DNA from: a virus
IMG/VR virus record: IMGVR_UViG_3300035156_000175
Location: 64,001 to 93,122 of that record
DNA: 29,122 nt
Strand: one strand, 5' to 3'
Shown here: one piece after another, positions 7,157 through 12,817 of the stretch
How positions within the stretch are numbered: position 1 is the stretch's first letter
Layout: each line of letters begins with the position of its first letter
Made by a program: the position numbers and the translations under genes
The notes under the pieces: model-generated
Databases searched by the model: none
What the model was told of the DNA's origin: nothing
What the model saw: only the letters and a program-made list of their open reading frames with translations

Positions 7157-7506
7157 TCGCAGCTGCTGCTCGAGCTTCCGGAATCACAGGAGCTCGAGCT
7201 GCTGCCGGAGTCACAGGAGCTCGAGCTGCTATAGCTCGAACTTGAGTCCGACGCCGAAGAGCTGCTGCTTGAGCAGGAATCCCAGGACTGAGTCGGCGGC
7301 TCCCACGTCGAGGAGGAACCCTGCATCAGGCCCATCGTCGACGCCGTGTTGAGCTCTTCGGAGTTGGCCGGACGTGGCGCGAAGTAGGGCTCACGGCGCT
7401 GGCGCTCCGTATCAGCCTTCAGCCGGCGCCGCAGCTTCTCGGCCTTCTCATCCTGCTCGCGCTGCTCCGAGACACTCGGACCAAAAATACGGCTCCACCA
7501 TCCCAT
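7153..7506 (-). CDS. Ser/Cys-rich tail protein of unknown function, 117 aa
   Basis: The N-terminus MGWWSRIFG is amphipathic and could touch a membrane. A charged helical stretch follows (about residues 14-40). The last 45 or so residues are almost only Ser with regularly placed Cys, Asp and Gly, ending in a nine-residue unit SSSSSCDSG. The DNA shows this as a 27-base near-perfect direct repeat at about 7175-7230. It has a strong AAGGAG site five bases before the ATG. It overlaps the end of the convergent virion operon by four bases. Similar Ser/Cys tails are known in uncharacterised bacterial and phage proteins. No function can be assigned. Confidence 0.65.
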   Translation of the reverse strand: MGWWSRIFGPSVSEQREQDEKAEKLRRRLKADTERQRREPYFAPRPANSEELNTASTMGLMQGSSSTWEPPTQSWDSCSSSSSSASDSSSSYSSSSSCDSGSSSSSCDSGSSSSSCD

Positions 7507-7515
7507 ACGATCTCC

Positions 7516-7821
7516 TTAAATTGGTGTGAAGTCACTGCCGCGGCATGCCGGGCAGTGACAGTTCTCGCCGGCGGCGCCGTCGAGACGTTGCTCATGCGGC
7601 CCAGCCCAGTCGCAACCTGGACTGGTACAGCGTACCAACAGACAATCAACCGCATCAGACATAAAGCCGGACAAGCCGGCCATCTTGATGGCGTTGGAGA
7701 CCGAGATGAAAGTCCGCACCTCCTTGCGGAAGTGCTCCATCTGGGCTTGGGTGCATTCTGTCGCACCAAGGCGGGCAGCCGCCAGAAACGCGGCGGCGCG
7801 GTCGATTGCCTGGTCAGTCAT
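7516..7821 (-). CDS. Putative zinc-binding protein, 101 aa
   Basis: A helical N-terminal two thirds is followed by a compact Cys cluster, VRCTSPGCDWAG and NCHCPACRG, which fits a zinc ribbon. Such modules usually bind nucleic acid or protein; nothing more specific is visible. The start at 7821 has only a GAAAG-type ribosome site. The Ser/Cys-rich gene follows after nine bases, so they are probably cotranscribed. Confidence 0.6.
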   Translation of the reverse strand: MTDQAIDRAAAFLAAARLGATECTQAQMEHFRKEVRTFISVSNAIKMAGLSGFMSDAVDCLLVRCTSPGCDWAGPHEQRLDGAAGENCHCPACRGSDFTPI

Positions 7822-7856
7822 TTTACGCTTTCGTTAAGATTTGCATTATTGCGCCT

Positions 7857-7885
7857 TTGATGAAATACGTTTAAAGTGTACGCAC
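7857..7885 (+). promoter_or_regulatory. Weak candidate promoter for the HNH endonuclease
   Basis: TTGCGC (3 of 6) and TAAAGT (4 of 6, at about 7873-7878) are separated by 17 bases just upstream of the plus-strand endonuclease gene. The gene faces away from its neighbours and needs its own promoter, but the match is weak. Confidence 0.25.
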
Positions 7886-7902
7886 CAACTTCAAGGAATG
7901 CT

Positions 7903-8436
7903 ATGGAAATCGATGAAATCTGGGTACCTATTAAGGCTTATGAAGGCCTGTATTCCGTCAGCTCCTGGGGCCGAGTGCGCAGCCATGACCGTACGGGAAT
8001 TCACAGTCGGGGTGGTCCCCGATTTGTAAAGGGCGTTCTGATGCACCCGCAGCCCAGCCGTCGTGGTTATCTGTTTGTCGTTTTATGGGGGCCGCAAGGC
8101 CGGCAAACTCTGAAAGTTCACCGCCTAGTTGCCCAGCACTTCCTGCCTCTGCCAGAGATGCCGGAAGTGAACCACAAGGACTTTAAAGTAGACAATAACC
8201 ATTATCTGAATCTCGAATGGGCTACCCGTCAACAAAATATGGATCACGCTATGCTGGGTGGTCGTTGTGAAGCTCGCACCAACCCGGCCAAACGTCGTAA
8301 ATTAACACCAGAAGACGTAGAGCAAATCTGTCAGATGCGCAAAAGCGGCATCACCTGTCAAAACATTTCCGAGCAATTCGGAATCTCTCACCAGACTGTG
8401 TCTAAGATTGCAAGAAATTTGTCGTGGCGGCAGTAA
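7903..8436 (+). CDS. NUMOD4-HNH homing endonuclease with C-terminal HTH, 177 aa
   Basis: Free-standing homing endonuclease that would cut a DNA target and spread by recombination. Residues 1-35 are a NUMOD4 motif (EIWVPI, YEGLYSVSSWGRVRS). The HNH core follows: VHRLVAQHFL, then EVNHKD and NNHYLNLEWATRQQNM. The last 50 residues form a helix-turn-helix (TCQNISEQFGISHQTVSKIA) expected to read the target. The start is the ATG at 7903 with AAGGA five bases upstream; a GTG at 7876 is less likely. It is the only plus-strand gene between 7157 and the right edge and interrupts a minus-strand series, as expected of a mobile insertion. Confidence 0.9.
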   Translation: MEIDEIWVPIKAYEGLYSVSSWGRVRSHDRTGIHSRGGPRFVKGVLMHPQPSRRGYLFVVLWGPQGRQTLKVHRLVAQHFLPLPEMPEVNHKDFKVDNNHYLNLEWATRQQNMDHAMLGGRCEARTNPAKRRKLTPEDVEQICQMRKSGITCQNISEQFGISHQTVSKIARNLSWRQ

Positions 8437-8588
8437 CAGGTGTCGCTGCACAAAAACTACAAATTCGCTTGGTCTTAGGCCAGACTGTTGTCTGCATTGT
8501 GTCAAAGTATTCGGATTTGGCACAGATTCTACGCATACAGAGTGCTTGTTGGCAAGTGAAATCTTTTCTGGCTTTGCGCCAGCCGCCG

Positions 8589-8618
8589 CCGTGCTGTCTG
8601 GCGTACCAGGCGGCACGG
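8589..8618 (+). other. Strand-specific hairpin between convergent genes
   Basis: In plus-strand RNA these bases form a 13-bp stem (two G-U pairs) closing a four-base CGTA loop. On the minus strand the G-U pairs become A-C mismatches, so the full stem exists only in the transcript of the endonuclease gene. There is no U tract, so it is not a classical terminator; it may be a 3' stabiliser or a factor-assisted stop. The rest of 8437-8619 shows nothing recognisable. Confidence 0.4.
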
Positions 8619-8619
8619 G

Positions 8620-9138
8620 TTACAGGCCCAGGTATTTCTTGTACTGCACTTTCTTGCCGTCGACCAGAAACCCCCACGTGCCCTGGTACTTCCAGGTGAT
8701 GAACAGCGTCCATACGCCTCCAGGAGAAATGGTTTCGATTGAATGGTACTCGCCAAACTTCAGCGTCGCGGTTTCGCCCGCGCCGCGAGTAACACGCCCA
8801 TAGTATTCCGTGTACTCGTCATGAATTTGGCTAAAGCCAAGCAGGCGTCGCTCCGTGTAGGCACCTTCCAGGATGATCGTCCTGGCGTCCCACGGATGAT
8901 CGTGTGGCGCTCTGTCCGTGTCTGGCATTCGGATCCAGTGCAGGCGCGCCGACGGCAGCCACTGGCGCCGCCAGGTCTTCTTCTCCGACGACAGCTGGTA
9001 GGGATTGAAGAGCCAGTAGCGTTCCATGTAGACGTCGTCGTCTTTCATGATGTGCAGGTACGGCGTTTTCAGCGCGCGGCGTTTGAGCCAGCGCACCACT
9101 GCCGGCCGGGCGGCCAGCTTAGCGATCAGGTTCCACAT
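8620..9138 (-). CDS. Cupin-like phage protein, 172 aa
   Basis: Contains HDHPW followed by a hydrophobic strand (RTIILEGAYTE) and a later FGEYHSIETISPGGVWTLF segment. This is the two-motif layout of an RmlC-like cupin barrel with metal-binding His and Glu. The arrangement matches a family I remember in phages and prophages of Proteobacteria, usually without assigned function. The N-terminal MWNLIAKLAARPAVVRWLKRR is a basic amphipathic helix. The start overlaps the upstream gene by 20 bases. Whether it is an enzyme or a binding protein is unclear. Confidence 0.75.
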   Translation of the reverse strand: MWNLIAKLAARPAVVRWLKRRALKTPYLHIMKDDDVYMERYWLFNPYQLSSEKKTWRRQWLPSARLHWIRMPDTDRAPHDHPWDARTIILEGAYTERRLLGFSQIHDEYTEYYGRVTRGAGETATLKFGEYHSIETISPGGVWTLFITWKYQGTWGFLVDGKKVQYKKYLGL

Positions 9139-9313
9139 CGAGGGCCTCCACGGTTACGGTAATGCGGATCTTGCGACGTCCCTTGGCTGCGCGATTCTCC
9201 AAGCAGGGCAGGCCAACCGCCTCATGCATTGCATCCTCCAGCACCTGTCGCACCGTGGCGAAAGGGCGGCCGTTCCAGTCTTTGTCGATGTACACGACTT
9301 TACTCTTCTGCAT
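9119..9313 (-). CDS. Small hypothetical protein, 64 aa
   Basis: A short mixed alpha/beta protein with a basic KGRRKIRITVTVE strand near the C-terminus. It overlaps both neighbours, by 14 bases upstream and 20 downstream, which argues for a real coupled gene. Function unknown. Confidence 0.5.
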   Translation of the reverse strand: MQKSKVVYIDKDWNGRPFATVRQVLEDAMHEAVGLPCLENRAAKGRRKIRITVTVEALDVEPDR

Positions 9314-9683
9314 CAGGGTACTCCATCAGTTGGCGGCGCAAGCGCCACAGCGCCAGCTCCTTGTCGTCCATCGCGGAAAGATCAAACACCTTGTTGTCCC
9401 AGGCGCCGTGGCCACGAGCCTCAAACAGGCGCGCAAAAGCCCGCAGACCGAAGCGGCTGTTGAGTGCCTCGTAGTTAAAGAGCCTCTCGTCCACAAGCAC
9501 TGTGCCGCGGTCCAGCCGGATGTTCTGCTCTTCAAAGTTCGGGTCTGAGGCAATCAGTCCAAGGGTGCAGTGCAGCGTGCCGCAGGTCGTTTCTCGTTCA
9601 AAGTCGAAGAGCGAAAAAAGCCGGTCGGGCTCACCCTCGACCAGCTCGATCGCCCGCAACAGGTTGTCGCGGATCGTGTACAT
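9300..9683 (-). CDS. Hypothetical protein with CGTxxC motif, 127 aa
   Basis: The N-terminal helix (RDNLLRAIELVEGEP) is followed by CGTLHCTLGL, which fits a CGTxxCxxG pattern I recall in many small phage and bacterial proteins of unknown function. The C-terminal half is helical and charged. The chosen ATG at 9683 is separated from the upstream TGA by one base; longer starts would extend into the preceding gene. Confidence 0.6.
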   Translation of the reverse strand: MYTIRDNLLRAIELVEGEPDRLFSLFDFERETTCGTLHCTLGLIASDPNFEEQNIRLDRGTVLVDERLFNYEALNSRFGLRAFARLFEARGHGAWDNKVFDLSAMDDKELALWRLRRQLMEYPDAEE

Positions 9684-9684
9684 A

Positions 9685-10794
9685 TCAGTCGTCCTTGCCA
9701 GTGCGGCCGTTGGCGCCAGACTTTTCACTGTCGTCGTCCTGCAACTTCGACAGCGCGCGCTTGATCTCATTCGAGTCGAGCAGGTTGTCCAGCATGCCTT
9801 CGATGTCGAAGTTCTGGATCACTTCCTGGTAGGCCGCGGTCGTCATGGCCATTGTCAGCTTGGCCAAGGTCGGATCGTTCGGGCGCATCTGCGCCGCTGC
9901 CATCTGGGCGATGTTGGCCAGCACCAGTCGGCCGGCCGGCGTGTCAGCATAGCCGCGCGCCATCATCGGCAGCGCCTTGCCGGCGACCTTGGACAGCTTG
10001 TTGTTGGCGATGCGGCCGGCTTCGAGATAGCCTGCAGCCTTGGCGGCGGCCTTGTTGTTGTTGACGGTGGTGGAGACGGTGTTGGTGATGTTCATGGTAT
10101 TTTCCTTTTTAGGTGGGAAGTATTGAATTTCAGGTTTTGATGGTGCACGCCCAGTTACTGTGGGCAGGTCATACACTTTAGCGTCCGGCCGCCCGGAGAT
10201 AAAGTCGAATCCGGAGTGGTCCGTGCCGCGGATCGCATAGATCTTCTCGCCTGCATCGATACGGGCGGTCAACCAGTCCGGCGTGTCAACCTTGCGCAGA
10301 TAGCCGACTTGCTCGTGAAGGGCATGCAACGATATGCTGGTGCGCCCTTGCCGGCTATCACAGAGAAAGGCCGAGCCAGGCGGAGCGTTACAGGCGGCGA
10401 TGCGCAATTGGCCCGCGTCACCCGACCCTGTCTTCAGTACCGTGGCGGGAGCTCTCCAGAGCAGTGTTTCCCTTGGAGGATCATTCGAATACACACCGAT
10501 AACCAGAACGCTGTCTGCCGGGATATGCTGAATCACCTTTGACAGCAGTACCTCGCCACGGCCTAGACGCGCGGCTATATCTGCGTTTTCGTCCCGAGGC
10601 ACCCAACCAATTTGAAAGCCGCCCCAACCAACTTTGACAGCGTTCCGATCATGAAGGTTGCTTGGCTCGGCCATCAATTTGATGGCGTCGCCAACAGCAA
10701 TCGCACCTTGACAGGCCTTGTAGTGGTTGTAGGTCAAGCCGTTGACGCGCACGGTCTGTATCAAGTTCCCCGGTTCGGGCTTAGGTAATGCCAT
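9685..10794 (-). CDS. HIRAN-domain protein fused to a helical domain, 369 aa
   Basis: Residues about 12-105 match the HIRAN domain (NLHDRNAVKV, QIGWVPRDENADIAARL), which binds single-stranded or 3'-end DNA in Rad5/HLTF-type repair proteins. In bacteria and phages it often occurs near helicases and nucleases. A linker of unknown fold follows. From Met234 (ATG at 10095) there is an Ala/Asn-rich helical module of 136 residues. That ATG has its own AAGGAA seven bases upstream, so the C-terminal part may also be made separately. The main start at 10794 has a strong AAGGAG. Likely role: DNA binding in replication or repair. Confidence 0.75.
   Translation of the reverse strand: MALPKPEPGNLIQTVRVNGLTYNHYKACQGAIAVGDAIKLMAEPSNLHDRNAVKVGWGGFQIGWVPRDENADIAARLGRGEVLLSKVIQHIPADSVLVIGVYSNDPPRETLLWRAPATVLKTGSGDAGQLRIAACNAPPGSAFLCDSRQGRTSISLHALHEQVGYLRKVDTPDWLTARIDAGEKIYAIRGTDHSGFDFISGRPDAKVYDLPTVTGRAPSKPEIQYFPPKKENTMNITNTVSTTVNNNKAAAKAAGYLEAGRIANNKLSKVAGKALPMMARGYADTPAGRLVLANIAQMAAAQMRPNDPTLAKLTMAMTTAAYQEVIQNFDIEGMLDNLLDSNEIKRALSKLQDDDSEKSGANGRTGKDD
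10095..10108 (-). promoter_or_regulatory. Internal ribosome site and ATG within the HIRAN gene
   Basis: AAGGAA followed by seven bases and an in-frame ATG at 10095. It would yield a 136-residue product equal to the C-terminal helical module, without the DNA-binding HIRAN part. Confidence 0.45.
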
Positions 10795-10797
10795 AAT

Positions 10798-11064
10798 TTA
10801 CTCCTTTCGATTGTCTTTCAGGGTACGCCAATAAAACTGCTCCGGTGTGCTCGGCTCCTCATACCAGGGAAGTTCCTGCAGACTGGCCCAGCGTTGGTAA
10901 AGCAGCCCGACTTCCTCCTTACTCATGTCGATATTGGCGTTGAACTTGGCCAAGGTTGCGTGGATGATCTGGTAGACACGGGCAAGATTCACACCGCGCT
11001 TCTGCGCCAGTTCCTTCGCTGGCACGCCGGCGAAGTAGTCCATCGTGATGCTCAGGTTATTCAT
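10798..11064 (-). CDS. Small helix-turn-helix protein, 88 aa
   Basis: Contains AKELAQKRGVNLARVYQIIH, which has the spacing of a helix-turn-helix similar to sigma-region-4 or resolvase-type DNA binders. The rest is acidic and aromatic (LPWYEEP, QFYWRTL). The ATG at 11064 overlaps the upstream stop by a few bases; an ATG seven codons later is possible. It lies directly upstream of the HIRAN gene with a three-base gap. It may be a regulator, but no operator is visible. Confidence 0.55.
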   Translation of the reverse strand: MNNLSITMDYFAGVPAKELAQKRGVNLARVYQIIHATLAKFNANIDMSKEEVGLLYQRWASLQELPWYEEPSTPEQFYWRTLKDNRKE

Positions 11065-11260
11065 CGTCGCGGGACGTAGAGCGCACAATCAGCGCGGCGT
11101 CCTTGACCGCCTCGACGGAGAAGTGCAGCAGCTGCTTGCGTTCCGGCTTGACCTGCACGGCATTCAGATGGTCAGTCGGCCGGCGAATCACAGCTTCGAG
11201 CGCAAGGTCCGCGCTCTCCGCGATGACGACGTGGGTCATTGTGACGATGTGTTTTTTCAT
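11057..11260 (-). CDS. Small hypothetical protein, 67 aa
   Basis: A small alpha/beta protein with two hydrophobic strands (HVVIAES, AALIVRS). It is coupled to the PP-loop gene by ATGA and overlaps the HTH gene downstream. Function unknown. Confidence 0.5.
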   Translation of the reverse strand: MKKHIVTMTHVVIAESADLALEAVIRRPTDHLNAVQVKPERKQLLHFSVEAVKDAALIVRSTSRDDE

Positions 11261-12057
11261 GCAGCTTCCTCAATAAAAATTCCTGTGATGTCTTCCAGCG
11301 TCTGACGGCCGTGCTTCTTCGACGGCATCATCATGACCTGGCCTGTACTGCGCTCGAGCTCCACATAGCGCCGGTACAGCGCCGGGTTCAGGCGCGCCGC
11401 CGTCGTCAGATCCGCCTTGTTACTCATGATGCAGAAGCAGCAGGAGAAGCGCGACATGCCGGCAGCGTAGACAGGGTGCGGCTCCTGGCCGGCGGCCGCG
11501 ATGGTGGCGAAGACCTTCTCGGCCGTCCAGTCGTGGATCGGCAGCCAGTCGTACCACTCGCGATGATTTTTGCTGTTGCCCTTGTTCAGCTTGAACGGCT
11601 GCAGCTTGCTTCGGCCGGGAGATTCCTCGGCCCGCATGCCCATGCAGTTCACCACCAGACGCGCGCCGGCCTCGATCGCCGTACGCACTCCGGGATACTG
11701 TGCGGTGCGATCCTCGACCAGGCGGCGAATCGTTCGCTCGATCGGGCCTCGCTTCAAGTCGCTGGTGCACTGGCGCTGCGACGGCGAAGGGAACATGCCA
11801 CGCTCTTCAATCATCTGCAGCAGGCCGCGGCGGGAGCGGCACACATGCAAGGGTTCGCCGTCCGTCGTGGCGGTGATGTGCTCCTTGGCGCCTTCCCACT
11901 CCACATCGCCCAGGTCAGCGTGCACCAGGACCAGCTGCGCCTGGGGTACGATAGTCTTCACATGCAGATAAGTCGCTTGCGAATCCTTGCCTCCGCTGTG
12001 ATTAATAACAAACAGCGCTCCACGCTGAATCAGGTCATGAATTTCCTTGAGGTACAC
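11257..12057 (-). CDS. PAPS-reductase/DndC-like PP-loop protein, 266 aa
   Basis: The PP-loop SGGKDS at residues 21-26 binds ATP or a nucleotide sulfate. CTSDLKRGP (Cys97) matches the CTxxxK motif of the PAPS reductase family, and NCMGMRAEESPGR resembles the GxRAEES motif shared with DndC. A further cluster, SRFSCCFC (Cys206, 207 and 209), together with Cys97 and Cys138 could hold an iron-sulfur centre. Family members reduce PAPS or activate substrates in sulfur transfer, including DNA phosphorothioation. No other dnd genes are seen here, so the substrate is unknown. It overlaps the endonuclease VII gene by 23 bases. Confidence 0.8.
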   Translation of the reverse strand: MYLKEIHDLIQRGALFVINHSGGKDSQATYLHVKTIVPQAQLVLVHADLGDVEWEGAKEHITATTDGEPLHVCRSRRGLLQMIEERGMFPSPSQRQCTSDLKRGPIERTIRRLVEDRTAQYPGVRTAIEAGARLVVNCMGMRAEESPGRSKLQPFKLNKGNSKNHREWYDWLPIHDWTAEKVFATIAAAGQEPHPVYAAGMSRFSCCFCIMSNKADLTTAARLNPALYRRYVELERSTGQVMMMPSKKHGRQTLEDITGIFIEEAA

Positions 12058-12598
12058 GGGCTGCTCCTTTTGGTTGGTAGGGATGCTCAGCTTTGCGTCG
12101 ATCGGACTGACACGGTCCCGACATTTGGCGGAAGTGTTCTATGTATTGCGCGGCTTTGCGTAAAAGTTCTGGACTCTCTTGGAGATTGCCCAGGGCCCTG
12201 TTGCACTTGTGGCAGAGCAGCATTCGATTTCGTCCGGTGGTGTGGTCATGATCCACAGAGAGGCGGTAAAGAATTCCCTTGCTCACTTTGGTTTCAGGTT
12301 GATCACAAATACCGCATCGATGCTGCTGCGCCGTGAGCATTTTTTCATAGTCCGACTCAGTCAGACCATATCGAACTTCTCGCCGATATCGACTAATACG
12401 CTTCGCGCGGGCCGCACGGACGTCAGGGCAGAGGCGATAGGTTTCAGTGGTCTCGTAATAACACAATTTGCAACGAGACTGCCGAAGGTCGCCTTTCTTT
12501 ACGTAGAAAGCCGCCAAGGCAAAACAGCGGCCGCAGCGTGTGCAAGTCTTTTCCCCCGGGCCTAGGGCCTGGACCGCTTCTAAGGTTAATTTTTTCAA
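12035..12598 (-). CDS. Endonuclease VII-type HNH homing endonuclease, 187 aa
   Basis: Carries a zinc pair (CTRCG and CKLC) at the N-terminus. The recombination endonuclease VII core follows: YGLTESDYEKML, CGIC, LSVDHDHTTGRNRMLLC and CNRALGNL. This zinc-bound His-Me-finger nuclease cuts DNA; stand-alone copies behave as homing endonucleases. The preferred start is the TTG at 12598 (protein start KKLTLEAV). The frame remains open upstream, and an ATG at 12682 lies inside the loop of a large hairpin. It has its own promoter (12753-12781), and its ribosome site is buried in the hairpin. The 3' end overlaps the PP-loop gene. Confidence 0.85.
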   Translation of the reverse strand: MKKLTLEAVQALGPGEKTCTRCGRCFALAAFYVKKGDLRQSRCKLCYYETTETYRLCPDVRAARAKRISRYRREVRYGLTESDYEKMLTAQQHRCGICDQPETKVSKGILYRLSVDHDHTTGRNRMLLCHKCNRALGNLQESPELLRKAAQYIEHFRQMSGPCQSDRRKAEHPYQPKGAARVPQGNS

Positions 12599-12601
12599 GA
12601 T

Positions 12602-12711
12602 AGTTCTTTCTGGCTTCCGGCCTGTCGTCGGGTAGTAAGGCCGACAGGATTCGTACCCGGAAAATGAGCGAGACGTAGCCATAAAACACAGGCCGGAAGC
12701 CAGAAAGAACT
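12602..12711 (-). promoter_or_regulatory. 24-bp perfect stem-loop over the endonuclease start
   Basis: The arms at 12602-12625 and 12688-12711 are perfect 24-base inverted copies with a 62-base loop. In minus-strand mRNA the 3' arm ends three bases before the TTG start and contains the only purine-rich ribosome-site candidate (AGAAAGAA). A smaller inverted repeat (CCTGTCG at 12621-12627 with CGACAGG at 12642-12648) could form an alternative fold. RNA structures that hide the ribosome site are known for phage homing endonucleases such as I-TevI. Inference: translation is held low or timed. Confidence 0.65.
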
Positions 12712-12752
12712 GCAGAACATTTTCAGGTATCGGGTTACTAGGCCGATAGCGG

Positions 12753-12781
12753 ACTCTAATGCAGTAACTGCCTGATGTCAA
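12753..12781 (-). promoter_or_regulatory. Sigma-70 promoter of the endonuclease VII gene
   Basis: A perfect TTGACA (12781 to 12776), exactly 17 bases, then TAGAGT (4 of 6) at 12758 to 12753. The predicted start near 12746 gives a leader of about 150 bases that includes the whole hairpin. It lies right after the terminator of the preceding gene. Confidence 0.6.
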
Positions 12782-12783
12782 CT

Positions 12784-12815
12784 GCCGCAAAGAAACAAGG
12801 CCCGAAGGCCTTGTT
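12784..12815 (-). terminator. Rho-independent terminator with UUCG loop
   Basis: A 9-bp perfect stem (12794-12802 with 12807-12815) is closed by a TTCG tetraloop when read on the minus strand and followed by TTTCTTT. It begins two bases after the stop of the 858-residue protein gene and so ends that transcript. Confidence 0.75.
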
Positions 12816-12817
12816 GA

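Noticed and set aside
9739-10794. Programmed frameshift at AAAAAGG in the HIRAN gene
   Set aside because: The bases do not fit the X-XXY-YYZ slippery pattern in this frame, and the frame is already continuous; the run is better explained as a ribosome site.
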